Source of the DNA: JAICMB01 sp963802915
GTDB taxonomy: Bacteria; Acidobacteriota; Terriglobia; Bryobacterales; Bryobacteraceae
Assembly: GCA_963802915.1 (NCBI GenBank)
Contig: CAWDKQ010000015.1
Coordinates: 186,001 to 250,000, forward strand
DNA length: 64,000 nucleotides
Reading direction: 5' to 3'
Part shown: positions 33,358 through 42,849 of the stretch, one piece after another
Position numbering within the stretch: the first letter of the stretch is position 1
Layout: every line of letters starts with the position of its first letter
Made by a program: the position numbers and the translations under genes
The notes under the pieces: generated by a model
The model's database searches: none
What the model was told of the DNA's origin: nothing
Seen by the model: only the letters and a program-made list of their open reading frames with translations

Positions 33358-34628
33358 ACCTTCGATTCCAGGAATGTCATCAAAGCGCGCGCTCGCGTGA
33401 CTTCTGGATCATCAGGACCGAGTTTCGCCTCAACTTCGCCCAGCGAAGCCCGAGCGCCACCGAAGTCTTCATCGTCGATCAATTTAAACAACCGTGCCAA
33501 AAGCTCTTCGATGGAACCGTTCCGGGAACTGGCGCCCATCACTTCTTCAAGGACGCGACTGGAATCGATGCCGAACGAGCGGGGAGGTGTCGTCGATTCA
33601 CCACCATCCAAAAGAATGATCTCTTGCGGCTGGGCCTCACCAATCAACTGTGGCGAGTGAGTTGTCGTAATGAACTGCAAGCATGGAAATGTGGCCTTCA
33701 AGTCATGAATCACCCGCCGCTGCCACTTAGGGTGCAAGTGTAGGTCTAACTCATCGACCAATACGACTCCTGGTGTGTTCTGCAAGGCCCCATCCCCCAA
33801 GTGAGGGTTCAGAATTGCAACGCGTTTTGCTAAATCACCCACGAGCGCGAGCATGATTCGCTGTCCATCGCTCAAGTTTCTGAAGAGCTGAGGCCCCAAT
33901 CGATTCAACGAGACGACAAGATCCTTGTAGCGCCCGTCATAATAGATGTCCTCGGCTCCCTCAACGCACGCCACGACTGCACGCTTAACGACATTTAACG
34001 CGATCGTTCCGTCTTTTCTTGGCAGCGATACGGTAGCCTCATCCCGAATCCAATCAAGAAGTTCTGTTTCCTGTATTGTGAAGTCGAAGCAGTCCCGGTA
34101 GCCGTCGAACCGTGATGGCATCCGTGTCCCGCCATTCTTTCCCGTCGTACGCTTGTGGTGGCCTGTTTCAAACCACAATCGTTCTGTTCCATACGTACAG
34201 ATAAGCGGAAGCGTGATGTTCTCGCCGTCCCGGACGCGTTCCTCCGCTTCGCGTGCGACGTCGCTGATCGCTTTAGCGTCTAGGCTAGTTGTTCGACCAC
34301 CCTCGCGCCGTAATTCTCTGGTCCAGCTTATCCGCTTTCCCATTACAACGCCTGTGCACTCGATCCTCGACACGAATTGCTTTTCAAAAGTGTAGCTATC
34401 TAGATGCGAGTGTGCGGCGACGCGAACTTCTTCGGGGGCGATTCCTGGACCCTTTTCGAACCCGCCAATACCTAGAAACCAGCTGCCGATCGCCACGGCT
34501 AACGCGTCAAGGACAGATGACTTCCCTGTGGCGTTGTCGCCCGCGAGCAGATTAAACCGTGAATTGAAACTGAATGCACGGTCCTCAAAGCCATGAAAAT
34601 TTTTGATTGTGAGATCGTCGATCTGCAT
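33354..34628 (-). CDS. ptuA: Septu anti-phage system ATPase PtuA (AAA/SMC-like)
   Basis: A 424-aa ABC/SMC-type ATPase. 'MQIDDLTIKNFHGFEDRAFS' opens the domain; Walker A is GDNATGKS (30-37), the signature is LSDGQR (252-257), Walker B is VVLVDELDLHLHP (288-300), and the switch is THSPQ (323-327). A C-terminal helical region (about 370-424) ends 'RARALMTFLESKV'. PtuA oligomerises and holds PtuB; together they block phage replication. The protein is at the shorter end of the family. The flanking genes are not defence genes, so this is an isolated insertion. Confidence 0.82.
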   Translation of the reverse strand: MQIDDLTIKNFHGFEDRAFSFNSRFNLLAGDNATGKSSVLDALAVAIGSWFLGIGGFEKGPGIAPEEVRVAAHSHLDSYTFEKQFVSRIECTGVVMGKRISWTRELRREGGRTTSLDAKAISDVAREAEERVRDGENITLPLICTYGTERLWFETGHHKRTTGKNGGTRMPSRFDGYRDCFDFTIQETELLDWIRDEATVSLPRKDGTIALNVVKRAVVACVEGAEDIYYDGRYKDLVVSLNRLGPQLFRNLSDGQRIMLALVGDLAKRVAILNPHLGDGALQNTPGVVLVDELDLHLHPKWQRRVIHDLKATFPCLQFITTTHSPQLIGEAQPQEIILLDGGESTTPPRSFGIDSSRVLEEVMGASSRNGSIEELLARLFKLIDDEDFGGARASLGEVEAKLGPDDPEVTRARALMTFLESKV

Positions 34629-34854
34629 TAGTGGTCCTGATCTGTGCCGTCGGTCATAGCTTAGCTAATTAGGAACTTGCGAAAGGAGATGCAGGCTCCC
34701 ACTACCGGGGGGACGCAGCACCACCGCCGTCCAGCGTGCAACCCCATGAGTTTCGTCGAAGCCATCGCCTTGTAGTCGGTAAAGCTCCGGGTGCATTCAC
34801 GATTAAAACAGTGAGCCCGCAAACAAGAACGCCTAACGCTGCTCCGGCCGCAAG

Positions 34855-37533
34855 CTACTCCAGCAAATCGCCAAACACCCGCCGTCCACCCAACGAATTC
34901 CGAAACGCCATGATCCCCATACCGGCAATCAGAACCACCACGATCAACGACGCCGTCCCATACCAACTCGAGAAATTCGATGTAAATACGAAATTCCCCA
35001 TTAAATCCGCCACAAACAGCGCCATCACTAGCGACAGCAGGCCGAACCGCAGCAGCATCCCCACAACCAGTCCGTAGACAATCAGGTACGCTGGCACCAA
35101 GGCCGCCGGGTGATCGCTCGGCAGCCCGCGCCCCAGTGCGAATATCAGAACGAACAACAATCCCGCGATCCATTCTTTTCGCACAATGAGCAGCAGAACG
35201 AAAAACAAAAGAAAAAATTCGAGAGCGCCCGTCAAGCTCTGGTCGACATGCGTCAGCACTCCGCTCAGCGCATTGCGAAATCCAAGCAGGCTGCTCAGAG
35301 AAATGCTGGTGAGCGGATCCGCTCCCATCCTTCGCTCCACTGCCGTTTCCACGGCGAACACCAGGTCATAACCCAAGCCCACCAACAACCCGATCAGCAC
35401 ATCGCGCCCCACCAGCGGATCTTTCCATTTGCCCGCCATCACGCGCGTCCACGTAATCAAAATGCGCGGCCAGCGCCTCCGCACAGCCGGCTCCAACGCG
35501 ATGTATGCGAGCCACAACTCGGCTCCCGTCCAAAGCGCGGATCCGAGCGCCGCGAAAAACAGCATCAATCCCCACGATGATGTGCCGAAATGAGCGGTCA
35601 ACAACCAGCTCACCACGCTGACAAGAAATGCGAATCCGGCCAGACGCAACGCGCCCTGTCGATCGCCTCGCCCAAGCTTCAAATTCCGGATCGCGAGAAA
35701 CGATCCGGTCACAATCAGCAACACCGTGATGCTTAGCCAAATATATCGCTCGGCAAAATCGGCGCCGCTCGCGCCCGCGGCTTGCATCCGGACCGGGCGC
35801 GTCCACGGCCCTATGATCTTAAAATAGACCGGCTTGTCGCGCCACCACGCCGCCTCGACGCGAATTGGAGTTTCCGTTCGTCCCGGAGCTACTCCTGTCC
35901 AGGCCGCCCGCGTCTCGGTTGCTGTGAGCGGGGTCCATTGAGGAGTCGCCGTTTTGAAACGGCCAATGTCGAGCCCCGCCGCGGCGAATAGCGGTCCGGG
36001 GTCGGGCGGCTGCGCGCGCGGAGGCGATTCATCCAACTGCGGAGGAACTCCCGTAAAGGCCAGCATGCGGCCTTGCGGATCCAACCCGATCGCCGCCATG
36101 CCCGAAATGTTCTCCGGCGGATCGTCCCAATTCACATCGCCCAGATCGTTGACGCGCTGCGGCGTCAGCGGACGCGGGCTTTGACGATACCAGAACGTCA
36201 CCAATGAAGGCTGTCCGTTCACCAGCGAAACCCAGTCCAAGTGTTTGCTGTTGTGCGTCTTCAGGTATTCGGAATAATCGTAGTTGTAATCGAAGCCGTA
36301 CGCTCGATCCGCAACCGCGCCCGTATATCCCAATTGCCGCACGATCTTTCGCCCTTCGACGGCCAGAGCCTCCGGCGGCATCTCGAGATTGGCCATGCTG
36401 ACCAGCATCTGCGATGAGTTCGTGAAAACGACTGTGCCGAGCGCAATAAGGATTCCAGCCAGGCATGCGATGGCGGCTACCGGCCGCAAACCCTCCTGAG
36501 CGCCAGCTGCTGCGACCATTTCGGGCGAAGGCGTCTCACCCGCTGCCAGAGCGGCTGCGAGCGGGTCGCCTCCAGGCAGCGCCGCCGATACTGCCAGGGC
36601 AGAGGCCGGCCGGTTCTTCGGTTCCGGGTCAAGACAGCGCAGAATCACGCGTTCGATAGCGGGATCAATATCGCGTACCACGCTCGAAATATCCGCGGGC
36701 CGGCTCTCCTCGCGAAGCCGGATCAGTTCGGCCAGCGTTTCGGCCTTGTAAGCGGGGCGACCCGTGAACATCTCATACAAGACCAGCCCGAGCGCATAAA
36801 TGTCGCTCTTGAACGTGACTTCGCGGCCGGCAAGTTGTTCCGGAGACATGTAGGCCGGCGTGCCGCTCCCGATCTCCGCGCCGCGAATTTCCTCCGCGAT
36901 TCCGGCCAGTCCGAAGTCGGTAATCAACACCTGGCCGCGCCCGTCGATCATGATATTGGCGGGCTTCAGGTCGCGATGCAGAACGCCTTGCGAATGCGCG
37001 GCCGCGAGTCCCGCGCACAGCCGCCGCGTGATCTCGACAGCCTTGTCTTCGGGGAGCCGTCCGATGCGCAACAGCAGCGAAGACAGATCCTCGCCGTCGA
37101 TGAATTGCATCGAAATGAAGGCCTGCCCGGACACTTCGCCGATATCGTACACACGGCAAACATTCGGATGCGTAACCTGCCGCGCCACGCGAACTTCATT
37201 GTAGAAGCGCGCCAGCATCCCGGGATTCTGGGCCATGGCCTCCGGCAGGAATTTGAGAGCTACGGTCTGTCCCAGGCGCAGATCGTTGGCGCGATAAACC
37301 TCGCCCATGCCGCCTTTGCCAAGGCGTCCGAGAATTCGGTAGCGTTCGGCGAGCAGAGTGCCAGGGACAAATCGGCCTTCGTCAAAATTGGAAGCGATGG
37401 AAGACGCGACAATCGCGACGGTCGCGGCGCTAGTCGGCGCGGAAGTTCCGTTCGACGGGACCGCCGTCCCGCAGGTTAGACAAAACCGGCTATTCTCCGG
37501 AATCTCAAGCGAACACGCGGAGCACTTCAGCAT
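34855..37533 (-). CDS. Zinc-ribbon Ser/Thr protein kinase with polytopic C-terminus
   Basis: 892 aa from MLKCSACSL (37533). The N-terminal zinc ribbon is CSAC...CLTC (4-21). The Hanks-type kinase domain spans about 65-330: GKGGMGEVY, catalytic Lys94, HRDLKPANI (186-194), DFG (206-208), 'GSGTPAYMSPEQLAGREVTF'. A membrane helix near 360-380, an extracytoplasmic domain (about 385-600), and eight or so further membrane segments (about 605-880) follow. It is probably a membrane receptor kinase; the ligand is unknown. It lies next to PilZ genes, hinting at a shared signalling role. Confidence 0.85.
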   Translation of the reverse strand: MLKCSACSLEIPENSRFCLTCGTAVPSNGTSAPTSAATVAIVASSIASNFDEGRFVPGTLLAERYRILGRLGKGGMGEVYRANDLRLGQTVALKFLPEAMAQNPGMLARFYNEVRVARQVTHPNVCRVYDIGEVSGQAFISMQFIDGEDLSSLLLRIGRLPEDKAVEITRRLCAGLAAAHSQGVLHRDLKPANIMIDGRGQVLITDFGLAGIAEEIRGAEIGSGTPAYMSPEQLAGREVTFKSDIYALGLVLYEMFTGRPAYKAETLAELIRLREESRPADISSVVRDIDPAIERVILRCLDPEPKNRPASALAVSAALPGGDPLAAALAAGETPSPEMVAAAGAQEGLRPVAAIACLAGILIALGTVVFTNSSQMLVSMANLEMPPEALAVEGRKIVRQLGYTGAVADRAYGFDYNYDYSEYLKTHNSKHLDWVSLVNGQPSLVTFWYRQSPRPLTPQRVNDLGDVNWDDPPENISGMAAIGLDPQGRMLAFTGVPPQLDESPPRAQPPDPGPLFAAAGLDIGRFKTATPQWTPLTATETRAAWTGVAPGRTETPIRVEAAWWRDKPVYFKIIGPWTRPVRMQAAGASGADFAERYIWLSITVLLIVTGSFLAIRNLKLGRGDRQGALRLAGFAFLVSVVSWLLTAHFGTSSWGLMLFFAALGSALWTGAELWLAYIALEPAVRRRWPRILITWTRVMAGKWKDPLVGRDVLIGLLVGLGYDLVFAVETAVERRMGADPLTSISLSSLLGFRNALSGVLTHVDQSLTGALEFFLLFFVLLLIVRKEWIAGLLFVLIFALGRGLPSDHPAALVPAYLIVYGLVVGMLLRFGLLSLVMALFVADLMGNFVFTSNFSSWYGTASLIVVVLIAGMGIMAFRNSLGGRRVFGDLLE

Positions 37534-37580
37534 CTGGACTTCCCAGTGTACTCCGCCAATCAACAACTACCAACGCGTCG

Positions 37581-37853
37581 TTACGCCGCTTGAACCACCA
37601 GAAAACCGCTCTCTACACTCTCGGGCAAGATTCGGTTCCAAATGACACGTGCCGTTCCGGATGCGACCAGATGCTTGAACTGCACCACCTGTCCGGTATG
37701 CAGCTCCGCGCAATGATGAGAGGCTCGGAAACCGCTACGGCTGTAATCGAGCAATGTCCCGGTGATTTCGTGGGGCAGTGGATCTTCTAAAGACAGGCGC
37801 AACGCGCCATCAGCGTCGTAGCGTTCCTCGGACCTCCGGTCCGTGGTACTCAT
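37581..37853 (-). CDS. PilZ domain protein
   Basis: 90 aa, essentially one PilZ domain: 'DRRSEERYDADGALRLSLED' carries the first arginine pair (R-x3-R) and 'TLLDYSRSGFRASHHCAELH' the D/N-x-S-x2-G motif, both needed for c-di-GMP binding. It is 47 nt upstream of the kinase gene on the same strand. Probably a small c-di-GMP adaptor. Confidence 0.85.
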   Translation of the reverse strand: MSTTDRRSEERYDADGALRLSLEDPLPHEITGTLLDYSRSGFRASHHCAELHTGQVVQFKHLVASGTARVIWNRILPESVESGFLVVQAA

Positions 37854-38045
37854 AACCTTGTATCGGGCAAATAGCTTAAAAGTTTATACGTACCGAGGGA
37901 TTGCCCCTCCGTTACCGTCGGGGTTCCGCAACGCTGTCCCGGATTTTCATGATCTTACGGAACCGCGCGCGTGAGCACGCGGAGATTGTCGGCGATTTTT
38001 TCACAGACCCGTGAGCGAGGGTAGGCGATTACTCCGCGGACGACT

Positions 38046-38405
38046 CTAACGCGACGACGTCTTTCCCGAAAGCTTTCCGGCCGGAACAACCAAGAATCCG
38101 CTTTCCACCTGATCGGCCAGAACGCGATTCCACATGACGCGGGCCGTGCCAGATGAAACGGGGTGGCAGAATTGCACCAGCTGACCCGCGCGCAACTCCG
38201 AACAACCGTGCATAGCGCGAAAACCGCTGCGGCTGTAATCCATCAAGGTGCCGGTAAACTCCTGGTGCACCGGCTCATCGAGCGAAAGGCGAACCTCGCC
38301 CTGACAATCGAAGCGTTCTTCCGACCGGCGCTCCTCCACGCTCAGGATCGGCGCGTCGGAAGCCGGCTCAGGATGCGAAGCTTTGCCGGGCCGATTCGAC
38401 GCCAT
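38046..38405 (-). CDS. PilZ domain protein
   Basis: 119 aa, with 'EERRSEERFDCQGEVRLSLD' (RxxxR) and 'TGTLMDYSRSGFRAMHGCSE' (DxSxxG), a paralogue of the PilZ protein at 37581-37853 with the same 'SGTARVMWNRVL' ending. The first 22 residues form a Pro/Ser-rich tail that overlaps the end of the sigma54-activator gene by 38 nt; a GTG within that stretch could be the true start. Both PilZ proteins probably derive from a local duplication. Confidence 0.85.
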   Translation of the reverse strand: MASNRPGKASHPEPASDAPILSVEERRSEERFDCQGEVRLSLDEPVHQEFTGTLMDYSRSGFRAMHGCSELRAGQLVQFCHPVSSGTARVMWNRVLADQVESGFLVVPAGKLSGKTSSR

Positions 38406-39354
38406 ACAGCTTCAACTTTCTGCTCAAGGTCCGTCGCGAGATGCCTAACAGCTCCGCGGCGCGCTGCTGATGCCCATTAGTTTTTGCCAGAGTCTCTAGA
38501 ATCGTATGTTTCTCCAGACGATCGAGATTCGCGGCCGCTGCCACTTGATCGATGGGTACCGGACCGCTGGTCCGCGGCCGGAAACTCATGGTGATCGGCA
38601 GATCGCGGGCTTCGATCTCTTCGCCACGCGTCAGAATCGCGGCTTTCGTGATGACGTTCCGCAACTCCCGAATGTTGCCCGGCCACGTATATGCCTGGAG
38701 CATCCCCATCGCTTCCCGCGACAGCGTCAGCCCCGGATTCTGCTGCTGCAGAAAATACTGCGCAATCGGCACAATGTCGTCTATCCGCTCACGCAGCGGC
38801 GGCACCGTAATGGCGATTTGACCCAGGCGATGGAACAGATCGCCACGGAATCGCCCGTCCCGCACCATCGCTTCCAGGTCCTGATTCGTCGCCGCGATAA
38901 TACGGACGTCGACCGTCACCTTGCGCGTACCGCCCAGCCGGTAATAAGGAGTGCCATCGAGCACGCGCAGCATCTTGACTTGCATGCGCGGCTCCAACTC
39001 GCCGATTTCGTCCAGAAATAATGTGCCCTGGTGCGCCAGTTCAAACAATCCCGGTTTCGGCGAATCAGCCCCGCTGAATGCTCCCCGCTCGTATCCGAAC
39101 AGTTCGCTTTCCACCAGGTGCTCCGGCAGAGCGGCGCAACTTACGTCCACCCAAGGCTTGCTGCAGCGCAAGGAATGATGATGCACTGCGCGCGCAATCA
39201 ATTCCTTACCCGAACCGCTTTCCCCGCCGATCAATACGCTTGCGTTGGTTTGCCCAACTCGTTCCACGAACTCCAGCAGCTCCTTCATCGCGGCGCTCGC
39301 AATGATGGCGCGCATACCCAAGAAACTTCGTGAATCGGGCAGAGTTCCGTTCAT
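38368..39354 (-). CDS. Sigma54-dependent transcriptional activator (AAA+ and Fis-type HTH, no receiver)
   Basis: 328 aa from MNGTLPDSRS (39354; longer frame to 39438 possible). The AAA+ core is 'VLIGGESGSGKELIARAVHH', 'ESELFGYERGAFSGADSPKP', 'TLFLDEIGELEPRMQVKMLR', 'YTWPGNIRELRNVITKAAIL'. The C-terminal Fis helix-turn-helix is 'NGHQQRAAELLGISRRTLSR'. The sigma54-contacting loop reads GAFSGA in place of GAFTGA. There is no receiver or GAF domain at the N-terminus, so activity must be set by expression or a partner. It overlaps the PilZ gene and is divergent from the HD-GYP/GGDEF gene. Confidence 0.85.
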   Translation of the reverse strand: MNGTLPDSRSFLGMRAIIASAAMKELLEFVERVGQTNASVLIGGESGSGKELIARAVHHHSLRCSKPWVDVSCAALPEHLVESELFGYERGAFSGADSPKPGLFELAHQGTLFLDEIGELEPRMQVKMLRVLDGTPYYRLGGTRKVTVDVRIIAATNQDLEAMVRDGRFRGDLFHRLGQIAITVPPLRERIDDIVPIAQYFLQQQNPGLTLSREAMGMLQAYTWPGNIRELRNVITKAAILTRGEEIEARDLPITMSFRPRTSGPVPIDQVAAAANLDRLEKHTILETLAKTNGHQQRAAELLGISRRTLSRKLKLYGVESARQSFAS

Positions 39355-39541
39355 TCCCGTTGATCTATTTTCGGCATCTAATGAACAGAAGGCCATAGTA
39401 CACTGGCTGCATCTCGTTAAGGAAAACGACTTAGCCACCAGGACCTTAAGGGAGTCCGGTCCTCCCTATCGTTTCAGCCTGCGACTGCCGATTAATACCC
39501 CGAGGAAGAATCTAGGTCCGTTACCGTAGGGCGAACTCGGA

Positions 39542-41995
39542 ATGACTGTTAAGGCTAAGGCTTACATCTCCTGCGTTGTTGTCTTCGGCGGCGTTATCAT
39601 TCTGAACCAGCTCGTTTTATGGGACTCGCCGGACATTCTCCGTTATCTCTGCTACCTGGTGCTGGCCGTCCTCTCTTCGCGGCTCAAGGTTGTACTGCCC
39701 GGAATTAACGGCACGCTATCGCTGTTCTTCATTTTCGTTCTCTTTGGTGTAATTCAACTCACCCTGCCGGAAACGATTCTGATCGGGTGCCTTGCCACGC
39801 TGGTGCAATGCGTCTGGCATCCACGAACTCCGCCCAAGCAGTATCAGGTGATTTTCAATGTATGCGCCATGGCGATCGCGGTCGCCAGCACGAGCTACGC
39901 CTACAACTCCGTGTTCCTGCGCAGCCGTCATCTCGACACCGCTTTGATGCTGGTGATCGCCTCCATCGTGTTCTTCACCATGAACACGTTCCCGGTCGGA
40001 GCGGTCATTGCACTGACCGAAGGCAAGTCCCTGCGCAAGGTTTGGTACGAATGCTATTTCTGGTCGTTCCCGTACTACATCGTGGGTGCCGCGATCGCCG
40101 GCATCATCGGCGCGGTGGACCGATACATCGGGTGGCAAAGCGCTCTGCTGATCGTGCCGGTGGTCTATCTCATATATAGGTCTTACGGATTGTACCTGGC
40201 GCGCGTCGAGGATGAGAAAAAGCACGCCGAGGAGATGGCGTCGCTCCACCTCCGCACCATCGAAGCGCTGGCGCTCGCCATTGAAGCTAAGGACCACACT
40301 ACCCACGACCATCTCAAACGCGTTCAGATCTACGCCATGGAGGTCGGCAAGAGCCTCAAATTGGCGCCGTCCGATCTGGAGGCGCTGCGGGCTGCCGCGG
40401 TCCTGCACGATATCGGGAAACTCGCGGTTCCCGAGCACATCATCTCGAAACCAGGCAAGCTGACGCGCGAAGAATTCGACAAAATGAAAATCCACCCCGT
40501 CGTCGGGGCGGAGATTCTGGAACGCGTCCGTTTCCCGTATCCGGTGACTCCGATCGTTCGCTCGCACCACGAGAAGTGGGATGGAAGCGGGTATCCCGAC
40601 GGATTGAAAGGCGACGAAATCCCGATGGGCGCCCGGATATTGTCGGCGGTCGATTGCCTGGATGCGCTCGCGTCGGACCGTCAGTACCGCAAAGCTCTGC
40701 CGTTAAACGAGGCGATGGCTCGCGTCCGGGCCGAAGCCGGCACGGCGTTCGATCCCAAGGTGGTCAAGATTCTCGAAACGCGCTACATCGAACTGGAGCA
40801 ACTGGCGACAACCCAGCAGCCTGCCAAGCCCAAGCTCTCGACGGAAATTAAAATCGAGCGCGGGTTGGAGCCGGCCGCCGGTTTTGAAAACAGTCGTCCG
40901 CATCCTAATTCCGATTCCGGAGCGAGCGACCAGCCCGATAATTTTCTCAACTCCATTGCCGCGGCCCGGCAGGAAGTGCAGCAGTTGTTCGAACTGGCGC
41001 AGGATCTTGGCAACTCGCTGAGCCTCAACGAAACGCTCTCTTTGCTGGCGATCCGGTTGAAAAAACTGGTTCCCTACGACTCGCTGGCAATTTATGTCCA
41101 GCGCGACGAACTCCTCAAACCGGAGTACGTGAACGGCGAGAATTTCCGGCTGTTTTCTTCTCTTGAAATCCCGCTCGGACAGGGGCTCTCCGGATGGGTG
41201 GCCGAAAATCGAAAGGCGATTGTCAACGGCAACCCGGCCGTCGAACCCGGCTATCTCAACGACGAAACGAAATTCACCACCATGCGATCCGCGCTGGCAG
41301 TGCCGCTGATCGGATTGAGCGGGCCGGTAAACGTTCTCACGCTGTACCACAACGATCGCGACGCCTTCACGAAAGATCATCTGCGTATTCTCCTAGCGAT
41401 CGCTCCGAAAGTGGCGCTCTCCATAGAGAACGCACTGAAATACCAACAGGCCGAAAGCTCCGCGTCTACCGATTACATGACCGGTCTGCCCAACGCTCGC
41501 TCGTTGTTCCTGCACCTCGACAGTGAGCTGTCGCGCTGCCGCCGGCTCAGCACGCCGCTCGTAGTGCTGGTCTGCGACATGAACGGTTTCAAACAAGTCA
41601 ACGATCGCTTCGGACACCTGGAAGGCAACAAGGTATTGCGCTCCGTGGCGACGCGTCTTAAAGAATCCTGCCGCGAATACGACTACATCGCGCGCATGGG
41701 CGGCGATGAATTCGTGCTGATTCTGCCAGGATTGCGTCCCGAACAGGTCGAACCGAAAATGCAGTTGATCCGCACGATAACCTCGGAATCCGGACGCGAA
41801 GTCTGCGGGGACAGTTCGCTCTCCCTAAGCGTGGGACACGCCAGTTATCCCGATGACGGCGAAGATGCCGACCAGTTATTGAGCGAGGCCGATCGACGTA
41901 TGTACCTCGTGAAGCAAAGCGAGAAAATGCGGGCGGCTAAAGCGCGCAGCGGCGGCGGCTTCGATTACGAAACTCAGCCGGCCGTCTCCTGGTAG
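39542..41995 (+). CDS. Membrane HD-GYP/GAF/GGDEF cyclic-di-GMP protein
   Basis: An 817-aa protein. Residues 1-220 hold about six or seven membrane segments (a MASE-like sensor). HD-GYP follows with 'LHDIGKLAVPEHIISKPGKL' near 290 and HHEKWDGSGYPDGL near 341, both needed for c-di-GMP hydrolysis. A GAF domain spans about 475-640. A C-terminal GGDEF diguanylate cyclase ('TDYMTGLPNARSLFLHLD', MGGDEFVLIL near 720) completes it. Both opposing catalytic domains look intact, so the output depends on sensory input. It starts at ATG 39542 and is followed 2 nt later by the ABC permease gene. Confidence 0.9.
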   Translation: MTVKAKAYISCVVVFGGVIILNQLVLWDSPDILRYLCYLVLAVLSSRLKVVLPGINGTLSLFFIFVLFGVIQLTLPETILIGCLATLVQCVWHPRTPPKQYQVIFNVCAMAIAVASTSYAYNSVFLRSRHLDTALMLVIASIVFFTMNTFPVGAVIALTEGKSLRKVWYECYFWSFPYYIVGAAIAGIIGAVDRYIGWQSALLIVPVVYLIYRSYGLYLARVEDEKKHAEEMASLHLRTIEALALAIEAKDHTTHDHLKRVQIYAMEVGKSLKLAPSDLEALRAAAVLHDIGKLAVPEHIISKPGKLTREEFDKMKIHPVVGAEILERVRFPYPVTPIVRSHHEKWDGSGYPDGLKGDEIPMGARILSAVDCLDALASDRQYRKALPLNEAMARVRAEAGTAFDPKVVKILETRYIELEQLATTQQPAKPKLSTEIKIERGLEPAAGFENSRPHPNSDSGASDQPDNFLNSIAAARQEVQQLFELAQDLGNSLSLNETLSLLAIRLKKLVPYDSLAIYVQRDELLKPEYVNGENFRLFSSLEIPLGQGLSGWVAENRKAIVNGNPAVEPGYLNDETKFTTMRSALAVPLIGLSGPVNVLTLYHNDRDAFTKDHLRILLAIAPKVALSIENALKYQQAESSASTDYMTGLPNARSLFLHLDSELSRCRRLSTPLVVLVCDMNGFKQVNDRFGHLEGNKVLRSVATRLKESCREYDYIARMGGDEFVLILPGLRPEQVEPKMQLIRTITSESGREVCGDSSLSLSVGHASYPDDGEDADQLLSEADRRMYLVKQSEKMRAAKARSGGGFDYETQPAVSW

Positions 41996-41997
41996 CA

Positions 41998-42849
41998 ATG
42001 AAACAGCTCGCGCGGCAGCTACGGCGAATATTGCTGCTGGCGCTGCTCGGAGGATTGCTGGCCGCGACCATGGTCCGCCTCAGCCCCGGTTTCGGAACCG
42101 ACGAGCAGGACCTTTCACTCACCCTCTCCGACGAGAGCCGCCGCGCTTTGCACGCGCAGCATATGGCCGACGCCAACATCGCAAAGTTCTACCTTCACTA
42201 CCTCGGCGGAATGCTCAAAGGCGATTTCGGATTCTCACGGACGCTCAATCGCCCCATTTCCGAGCTTCTGAAAGAGCGCCTGCCGGAAACACTGGAATCC
42301 GTGGGATACGGAATGGGCGGCGGAATTCTGCTCGGAATCGGACTCGCGATCGCCACCGTTTTCTGGCACGCTCGGGTAGGCGATGTGATCGGCGATGGAT
42401 CCAGCGGACTGCTTCTCTCGCTACCCGCCGCAGTGCTCGCGCTGGTATTTCTATGGACCGGAGCGAACGGGAAATGGGCCATCGCGCTCCTGGTTTTCCC
42501 ACACGTTTATCGCTACGCGAAGAACCTTCTGATCGAAAGCTTGAACCGCCCGCATGTCCTGGCGGCGCGCGCGCGGGGTCTCTCCCGCACGCGAATTTTG
42601 CTGACCCACGTAGTCTGGCCCGTCGCACCGCAACTGGTCGCAGTGGCCGGAGTTTCGGCCAGCCTGGCATTCGGAGCTTCGATTCCGGTCGAAGCAATTT
42701 GCGACATGCCGGGAATCGGCCAACTGGTCTGGAAAGCCGCGCTGTCCCGCGATCTTCCGCTCCTGGTAACAATCACCATCCTGGTCTCGTTGATGACGCT
42801 GATCGTCAACGCCGCCGCGGACCTTTTTTCGCATGACGCCGACCGCTAA
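41998..42849 (+). CDS. Dipeptide/oligopeptide-type ABC transporter permease (DppB-like)
   Basis: 283 aa with 'YLGGMLKGDFGFSRTLNRPI', 'LPETLESVGYGMGGGILLGI' and the coupling-loop segment 'AARARGLSRTRILLTHVVWP', typical of DppB/GsiC inner-membrane permeases. It is somewhat shorter than the usual ~310-340 aa; the N-terminal helix is followed by a short periplasmic loop. It overlaps the next permease gene by 17 nt. Confidence 0.82.
   Translation: MKQLARQLRRILLLALLGGLLAATMVRLSPGFGTDEQDLSLTLSDESRRALHAQHMADANIAKFYLHYLGGMLKGDFGFSRTLNRPISELLKERLPETLESVGYGMGGGILLGIGLAIATVFWHARVGDVIGDGSSGLLLSLPAAVLALVFLWTGANGKWAIALLVFPHVYRYAKNLLIESLNRPHVLAARARGLSRTRILLTHVVWPVAPQLVAVAGVSASLAFGASIPVEAICDMPGIGQLVWKAALSRDLPLLVTITILVSLMTLIVNAAADLFSHDADR

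Noticed and set aside
34661..35173. 170-codon minus-strand frame next to the kinase
   Set aside because: Shadow of the kinase C-terminus in another frame; low-complexity translation.
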